From: SB21 sp964415295
GTDB taxonomy: Bacteria; CLD3; SB21
Length of the DNA: 64,000 bases
Direction: 5' to 3'
Assembly: GCA_964415295.1 (NCBI GenBank)
Contig: CAYPYN010000002.1
Location: 186,001-250,000, forward strand
In this document: positions 59,414-64,000 of the stretch, in pieces
Layout: each line of letters starts with the position of its first letter
Position numbering within the stretch: the stretch's first letter is position 1
Notes under the pieces: model-generated
Seen by the model: the letters and a program-made list of their open reading frames with translations, nothing else
Told to the model about the DNA's origin: nothing
Databases searched by the model: none
Position numbers and translations under genes: made by a program

Positions 59414-60187
59414 ATGAATACATCTGAACGAATATGGCTTGAGTTCTCAGACGTTGCGCTGGGTTACGGCAATCACACCGTTCTTTCGGGCGTGACATTC
59501 CAGGTATTCGAGAATGATTTCATAGGACTTGTGGGACCTAACGGTTCCGGAAAAACCACCCTTCTTCGATCGATACTGGGAAACCTGAAGCCTCTTAAAG
59601 GCCGCATTGACAGACCGCGAAACGGAATGCCTATCCAGTTTGGATACGTTCCCCAAAAGGAGCATCTCGAAAGCATTTTTCCTTTCACGGCGTTTGAAGT
59701 CGTGCTTATGGGAACGTACAGTAAAGTCGGGCTTCTTAAATATCCCGGGAAAGCCGAGCGCGATAGGGCCATGAAATGCCTCGAACACGTGGGTATACTG
59801 CCACTCAAAGACAAACTCTTCAAGAACCTTTCGGGAGGGCAAAAGCAAAGAACACTGATCGCAAGGGCCCTTGCGACCCAACCCAATATTCTGGTTTTGG
59901 ATGAACCCACCAACGGCATGGATCTGATATCTCAGAAGTCGATCCTTGATCTGATCACGGAGTTACATACGAGAGACAGGCTGACCATCCTGATGGTCAG
60001 CCATCTCCTGACGGAGGTCTCAAACTATGTAAAGAAGATCATTCTGGTTGAATCCGACCATTTCCAGGTCGGATTGGTCGACGATATCCTGACCACATCC
60101 AATCTGACCAAGATGTACGATACACCGATCTTTGTAGACAAGCTCAAGGGCACCAACGTCGTTATCGTAGGAGACAAACATGATTGA
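59414..60187 (+). CDS. metal ABC transporter ATP-binding protein (ZnuC type)
   Basis: 257 residues, one ABC ATPase domain: Walker A 'GPNGSGKTT', signature 'LSGGQKQR', Walker B 'NILVLDEPTNGMD' and switch His in 'VSHLLTEV'. 'FGYVPQKEHLESIFPFTAFEVVLMG' is the Q-loop region usual in ZnuC/MntB-type ATPases. It drives import with the permease whose gene overlaps its 3' end by 8 bases and the binding protein encoded 8 bases upstream. Confidence 0.9.
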   Translation: MNTSERIWLEFSDVALGYGNHTVLSGVTFQVFENDFIGLVGPNGSGKTTLLRSILGNLKPLKGRIDRPRNGMPIQFGYVPQKEHLESIFPFTAFEVVLMGTYSKVGLLKYPGKAERDRAMKCLEHVGILPLKDKLFKNLSGGQKQRTLIARALATQPNILVLDEPTNGMDLISQKSILDLITELHTRDRLTILMVSHLLTEVSNYVKKIILVESDHFQVGLVDDILTTSNLTKMYDTPIFVDKLKGTNVVIVGDKHD

Positions 60188-61001
60188 GCTCATGGAAATT
60201 TTCCAGATCGAATTCATGCAGCATGCGCTTTTTACAGGACTATTGGTCGGAACCATGTGTGCGTTCATTGGCGTATACATCGTTCTGCGCAGGATCGTTT
60301 TTGTCGGCGCTTCCCTCGCACAGATATCCTCGACAGGCTTTGCCGTCGGCATATTGCTTGAGTGGAATCCGGTAGCAACCGCGTTGGCGCTCACCATGGC
60401 CGGCGTCGTGTGGTTCGCCTTTAACCTTAATTCAAAAAGAATTCCTCAGGACAGTTCGCTGGCTTTGGGTTATACCATTGCGGCTGCCAGCGCCATTCTG
60501 ATCCTTTCCAAGCATCCCAAAGGCGATGCGGACCTGATGGGATTGCTATTCGGTAACATACTGACCATCACTTCAGACCAGATCTATATTCTGCTGGCGG
60601 CCCTGATCGTGATCGGCAGCATCCATTTATTGTTCTACAAAGAATTCCTCTTTATTTCCTTTGATCCGGAAATGTCTGAAACGATGGGGCTGAAACCGCA
60701 GTTGTGGAATGTGATGTTCTACATTACCGTCGGAATACTGATATCCCTGGCTATCAAATCGGCAGGTATCCTGCTGGTATTCGGGCTGCTCGTCATTCCC
60801 CCTATAACTGCCATTCTTATCACAGAGAGGATGAACCGCATTTTTATCTGGTCCGTTGCGATCGCGATCGTGTCGGTTCCCGCAGGTTTGTATCTGTCCT
60901 TTACTCAGGACATACCATCGGGGCCAACCATTATTGCGCTCATGACCATTTGGCTTATCATCGGCTATGCGTTCAATAAATTCCGTTATAGAACGTCGTA
61001 G
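60180..61001 (+). CDS. metal ABC transporter permease (ZnuB type)
   Basis: 273 residues with eight or nine membrane helices. Family blocks are 'MQHALFTGLLVGTMCAFIGVYIVLRRIVFVGASLAQIS', 'DADLMGLLFGNILTITSDQIYIL', 'KEFLFISFDPEMSETMGLKPQLWNVMFYI' and 'LLVFGLLVIPPITAILIT'. It forms the channel of the importer. The overlap with the ATPase gene shows translational coupling. It ends 5 bases before the convergent ABC-2 permease gene, with no terminator between. Confidence 0.9.
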   Translation: MIELMEIFQIEFMQHALFTGLLVGTMCAFIGVYIVLRRIVFVGASLAQISSTGFAVGILLEWNPVATALALTMAGVVWFAFNLNSKRIPQDSSLALGYTIAAASAILILSKHPKGDADLMGLLFGNILTITSDQIYILLAALIVIGSIHLLFYKEFLFISFDPEMSETMGLKPQLWNVMFYITVGILISLAIKSAGILLVFGLLVIPPITAILITERMNRIFIWSVAIAIVSVPAGLYLSFTQDIPSGPTIIALMTIWLIIGYAFNKFRYRTS

Positions 61002-61006
61002 TGACC

Positions 61007-62101
61007 TTAGTCCCACCTGAAGATCCTGACATTGATCGCATATACGATCACGCCCCACACGGCCAGAGCCGCCATCTCGGCGCCAATATCCGTCAGACCG
61101 GCTCCTTCAAACGAGATCTTGCGCAAAGCATCATTGATGGGCGTTAGCGGCAAAAGCCGGCTCAGGTTCTGAAGCCAATCCGGGAAGACATTCGTACTGA
61201 AAAAAGTACCGGAAAGAAGCGCCTGGGGTAAGACAAACAGGTTGGAAATCGGCGGAACGGCATGTTCATTCTTCGCCAACTGCGATACGATCATACCAAA
61301 ACCAAAAAAGATCAGCAGACCGAGTGCACATACTAATAACATCGGAAGCAGGGTGACAAAGCCGTGGATAAGGGTGAACCCAAAAAGCAACACGCCCAGA
61401 ATAACGATCAGCGTGACCTGCATCAGCGAAAAGATCAGGCGGCTGATGGACTCGCCCAACAGGATCGTGATCGGCCTTACCGGCGTTACCAATAACCTCT
61501 TGATGATCAGCCGCTGTTTTAACGTGATCAATACGTAGGCGGCTCCGAAAACACCGCTGCTGATGATCACAAAACCGAGTTGTCCCGGCAATATAAAATC
61601 AATGGCCCGGTATGGGCGCCCTTCGATCCTTTCCAAAGAAATCTCTGCGGGGGAAACAGGATTGCCCGCCATGCGGCTTTCAGCCATCAGTCCTTTAAGC
61701 ATGACCTCAAAAGTTGCGAAATGGGCAGCTGCGTCGGATGTCGTGACGTGTACCGTATACGGATGACCCAAGGCTTCGCTATTCTTTCGTATTTCGACGA
61801 TTGCTTCCAACTCCCCTTTTTTTAGTTTATCTACCAGCATACGGTCATCCTGGTCCCGGATCAGACGTACAGAGCTCAGCCGTTCGAGCCTTTCTATCAA
61901 TTCATTGTGCCGGTCGCTATTTGAAGTTACGCCGACGTCCATTGACACAGAGCGATCGCCCATGAGGCCGAAGATCACGATAAATATAATAGGAAAAAGA
62001 AATCCAAAGATCATGGTGGATAGATTGCGGCTGAGAGCGGTCAGACTTGCTTTGACGTAGGTCTTTAACGCGCGCAGGTGGCTGTATGGTCTGCCGGTCA
62101 T
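61007..62101 (-). CDS. ABC-2 type transporter permease
   Basis: 364 residues with the layout of the ABC2_membrane_3/YhhJ-like family: helix at ~28-47, a large periplasmic loop of about 130 residues, and then five helices in the C-terminal half ('QLGFVIISSGVFGAAYVLITLKQRLIIKRLLVTPVRP', 'LIFSLMQVTLIVILGVLLFGF', 'LLVCALGLLIFFGFGMIVSQLA', 'FVLPQALLSGTFFSTNVFPDWLQNLSRLLPLTPINDALR'). It works with the ATPase encoded just upstream (ATPase stop at 62103, permease ATG at 62101). It is probably an exporter of a drug, lipid or polymer; the substrate is unknown. Confidence 0.88.
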   Translation of the reverse strand: MTGRPYSHLRALKTYVKASLTALSRNLSTMIFGFLFPIIFIVIFGLMGDRSVSMDVGVTSNSDRHNELIERLERLSSVRLIRDQDDRMLVDKLKKGELEAIVEIRKNSEALGHPYTVHVTTSDAAAHFATFEVMLKGLMAESRMAGNPVSPAEISLERIEGRPYRAIDFILPGQLGFVIISSGVFGAAYVLITLKQRLIIKRLLVTPVRPITILLGESISRLIFSLMQVTLIVILGVLLFGFTLIHGFVTLLPMLLVCALGLLIFFGFGMIVSQLAKNEHAVPPISNLFVLPQALLSGTFFSTNVFPDWLQNLSRLLPLTPINDALRKISFEGAGLTDIGAEMAALAVWGVIVYAINVRIFRWD

Positions 62102-62102
62102 A

Positions 62103-62870
62103 CTACTCCTCCCTCAAGTCTTTACCGGTGAGCTCCAGGAAAACATCCTCAAGACTGGCTTCTTTCATGGCCTTGGGACGCCTGAATCCTGTGCGTACCA
62201 AATCGTGAATCAATTCGTCCGGCGAACCGATCTTTACGATCTTCCCTTCGTCCATGATCCCGACCCGGTCGCAGAGATATTCGGCTTCGTCGAGATAATG
62301 GGTCGTCATCAGAACGGTCGTCCCGTTTTTTCGTATCTCACGAATCAGCTCCCATAGATTTCGCCGAGCCTGAGGGTCCAGACCGACGGTCGGTTCATCC
62401 AGAAAAATGATCTTAGGATCATTGACCAGTGTTGTGGAAAGGGAGAATCGTTGTTTTTGTCCTCCGGATAATTTATCCACACGGGAATGGGCCTTATCTT
62501 CCAGTCCCATTTTTTTCAGAAGTTCGATCGGCCGAATGTTCGTTTGGTAAAGGCCTGCAAACAATTCAAGAATTTCGGTCAGTTTCAGGTTGGGATAATA
62601 ACCGGATTCCTGCAATTGCACGCCGATCTGCTGTTTGATCCGATCGCGGTCTCCATCGAGGCTTATGCCGTTGATTATGACATCGCCGCCGTCCTTGGAT
62701 CGAAGTGTTTCCATGATCTCGAGAGTCGTGGTTTTTCCGGCGCCGTTGGGACCCAGCAGCCCGAATATCTCTCCTTCGAATACATCGAAATGGATGCCAC
62801 GCACCGCCTGAAGATCACCGTAGGATTTCTTCAGATCCCTGACTTGTATGATTTTATTTTCTTTTATCAT
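62103..62870 (-). CDS. ABC-2 type transporter ATP-binding protein
   Basis: 255 residues with Walker A 'GPNGAGKTT', signature 'LSGGQKQR', Walker B 'KIIFLDEPTVGLDPQARR' and switch His in 'MTTHYLDEAEYLCDRVGIM'. 'DLKKSYGDLQAVRGIHFDVFEGEIFGLLGP' at the start is the CcmA/NatA-type exporter ATPase form. It pairs with the permease immediately downstream, and its stop codon touches the permease start. 'KAMKEASLEDVFLELTGKDLR' is the usual C-terminal tail of this group. Confidence 0.92.
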   Translation of the reverse strand: MIKENKIIQVRDLKKSYGDLQAVRGIHFDVFEGEIFGLLGPNGAGKTTTLEIMETLRSKDGGDVIINGISLDGDRDRIKQQIGVQLQESGYYPNLKLTEILELFAGLYQTNIRPIELLKKMGLEDKAHSRVDKLSGGQKQRFSLSTTLVNDPKIIFLDEPTVGLDPQARRNLWELIREIRKNGTTVLMTTHYLDEAEYLCDRVGIMDEGKIVKIGSPDELIHDLVRTGFRRPKAMKEASLEDVFLELTGKDLREE

Positions 62871-62950
62871 TTTTGGCTATCGATCAGCATAGACCTCGGC
62901 CTGGGCATGCTTTCGCAAAGATTATCCAGCGTCTTCATGGTAAACAAACA

Positions 62951-62986
62951 TGCAAATGAAAAACCCCATGAATGCATTCCATGGGG
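62951..62986 (-). terminator. intrinsic terminator after the ATP synthase epsilon gene
   Basis: CCCCATG (62964-62970) pairs with CATGGGG (62980-62986) around a 9-base loop that is itself mostly self-complementary. On the minus strand TTTTCATTTG follows. It lies about 30 bases after the atpC stop. Confidence 0.75.
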
Positions 62987-63015
62987 CCTTCTTTATTCTT
63001 TCGGTCTTGATACAT

Positions 63016-63432
63016 CTATGAGTGCTTAGCGCGCCTGGATGCGATCTCCAAACGATTCTCCGCTCTCAGCAGTGCCTGATAAGCCTGATCCACGTCATAA
63101 CTGGAACGGTCTTCCAAACGTTTGCGCGCGCGTTCGTGAGACAACTTGGCGCGGTTGATATCGATATCGGCGGCTTTTTCGCACGTTTCGGCGAGGACAC
63201 GGACTTTGTTGTCTTCCACATCCAGAAAACCTCCGCCGACGGCATAATACTCTTCATAGCCGTCGGAATGAATGAGCCTCATTTCTCCGATCTTGATCGA
63301 TGAGATGAAAGCGGTGTGGTTTTTCAGGATCTCAAAACCGCCGCTGATACCCGGCGCCGCGATCCCAATAACGTCCCCGTCAAAAACCACTCGCTGCGGC
63401 GTGATGACCTCTACATGAAAAGTTTTTTCCAT
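63016..63432 (-). CDS. atpC: ATP synthase F1 epsilon subunit
   Basis: 138 residues. The N-terminal beta-sandwich has 'FHVEVITPQRVVFDGDVIGIAAPGISGGFEILKNHTAFISSI' and 'EEYYAVGGGFLDVEDNKVRVLAETCEKA'. A two-helix C-terminal part follows ('DINRAKLSHERARKRLEDR', 'VDQAYQALLRAENRLEIASRR'). It links the rotor to gamma and inhibits ATP hydrolysis. It follows the beta subunit gene by 35 bases, the usual end of an atp operon; the remaining subunits must be upstream outside the window or elsewhere. Confidence 0.95.
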   Translation of the reverse strand: MEKTFHVEVITPQRVVFDGDVIGIAAPGISGGFEILKNHTAFISSIKIGEMRLIHSDGYEEYYAVGGGFLDVEDNKVRVLAETCEKAADIDINRAKLSHERARKRLEDRSSYDVDQAYQALLRAENRLEIASRRAKHS

Positions 63433-63467
63433 AATAATCCTGTTTTAATCAGTTAACGGCACAAAGA

Positions 63468-64000
63468 TCAACGGCGCATTTTTTCGGCTTTTTCTTCAGC
63501 CTCGTCGATCGTTCCGACCATGTAAAAAGCCTGCTCCGGCAGATCATCCATATGTCCGTCGGCGATAGCTTTGAAGCCCGCGATCGTGTCCTCTTTCTTC
63601 ACATAACGGCCGGGGGTTCCTGTGAACTGTTCCGCCACGAAGAACGGCTGAGAGAGGAAGCGCTGAATCTTACGTGCGCGAGCTACCACGATCTTATCCT
63701 CGTCGGATAATTCGTCCATACCGAGAATAGCGATAATATCCTGCAGATCTTTGTACTTTTGCAGAATTTCCTGAACGCGTTTAGCCACATTATAATGTTC
63801 CTCTCCGACGATGTGCGGATCAAGGATACGGGACGTGGAATCCAACGGATCCACGGCCGGATAAATACCGAGTTCCGAAATGGCGCGGGAAAGTACGGTA
63901 GTGGCATCCAAGTGGGCGAAAGCGGTGGCCGGCGCCGGGTCGGTTAAGTCGTCGGCCGGAACGTAAATCGCCTGAATGGAGGTGATGGAACCTTTCTTGG
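63468..64000 (-). CDS. atpD: ATP synthase F1 beta subunit (C-terminal part, runs off window end)
   Basis: About 177 C-terminal residues; the frame is open to base 64000. 'KKGSITSIQAIYVPADDLTDPAPATAFAHLDA', 'AVDPLDSTSRILDP', 'LQDIIAILGMDELSDEDK' (the catch-loop DELSDED) and 'RARKIQRFLSQPFFVAEQFTG' are unmistakable for the catalytic beta subunit. The P-loop lies outside the window. It forms the catalytic sites for ATP synthesis in F1. With atpC directly downstream it marks the 3' end of an atp operon. Confidence 0.97.
   Translation of the reverse strand, partial: KKGSITSIQAIYVPADDLTDPAPATAFAHLDATTVLSRAISELGIYPAVDPLDSTSRILDPHIVGEEHYNVAKRVQEILQKYKDLQDIIAILGMDELSDEDKIVVARARKIQRFLSQPFFVAEQFTGTPGRYVKKEDTIAGFKAIADGHMDDLPEQAFYMVGTIDEAEEKAEKMRR

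Overview
The window looks like chromosomal DNA, roughly half G+C, from a Gram-negative bacterium of the Fibrobacteres-Chlorobi-Bacteroidetes (FCB) group. It probably comes from a lineage outside the core Bacteroidia (Ignavibacteria, Kapabacteria or a related candidate phylum). The evidence is type IX secretion sorting tails of the 'NYPNPFNP...LLLVK' kind, TonB receptors with carboxypeptidase-like N-terminal domains, a PorV/PorQ-family outer-membrane protein, and an alternative complex III plus caa3 oxidase operon. The phylum call is inference. I see no rRNA, tRNA, CRISPR array, insertion sequence, prophage or plasmid function. No gene-free stretch exceeds about 300 bases.

Layout. 1-2974 (minus strand): an OppF-type ATPase, a STAS protein, two roadblock/LC7 proteins and the start of a cystathionine beta-synthase. 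3141-12577 (plus): exported beta-propeller proteins, two of them type IX cargo, and a TonB receptor abutting a beta-propeller lipoprotein. One cargo gene (4521-6544) is split by a frameshift. 12581-19235 (minus): an acyl-CoA carboxylase carboxyltransferase, then an envelope operon of a PD40 lipoprotein, a helix-hairpin-helix/beta-barrel protein and a PorV-like protein, with two imperfect palindromic elements between genes. 19400-24095 (plus): a CsgG-like protein, a short-chain dehydrogenase, a Tat-exported superoxide dismutase, a pterin carbinolamine dehydratase and a 535-residue unknown.

24105-38929 (minus) is the respiratory core. It holds heme O synthase (ctaB), then alternative complex III (actA-B-C-D-E-F), a small membrane protein, an SCO copper chaperone, an A2-type caa3 oxidase (subunits II, I, III, IV), and after a terminator a second SCO protein and a CtaM-like DUF420 protein. 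Together these would oxidise quinol, pass electrons through cytochrome c domains to a copper/heme oxidase, and assemble its metal centres.

39172-44880 (plus): two tandem paralogous TonB receptors. 44933-49153 (minus): an M28 peptidase, an ankyrin lipoprotein, a flavin reductase and a cysteine desulfurase. 49274-54822: an aspartate/diaminopimelate pathway cluster (asd, aspartokinase, dapB, LysE-type exporter, dapA) with a YfiR-like gene on the opposite strand. 54960-56495: a divergent glutamine synthetase. 56567-61001 (plus): a metal (probably zinc) uptake locus of small exported proteins, an outer-membrane barrel and a ZnuABC-type transporter. 61007-62870 (minus): an ABC-2 type exporter. 63016-64000 (minus): ATP synthase epsilon and the C-terminal part of beta.

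The best candidates for new biology are the uncharacterised genes embedded in well-understood loci (the small protein in the complex III/caa3 operon, the barrel and His/Cys-rich protein in the zinc locus), the helix-hairpin-helix protein fused to an outer-membrane barrel, the receptor/propeller pair, and the matching 5' leaders in front of two exported propeller genes.
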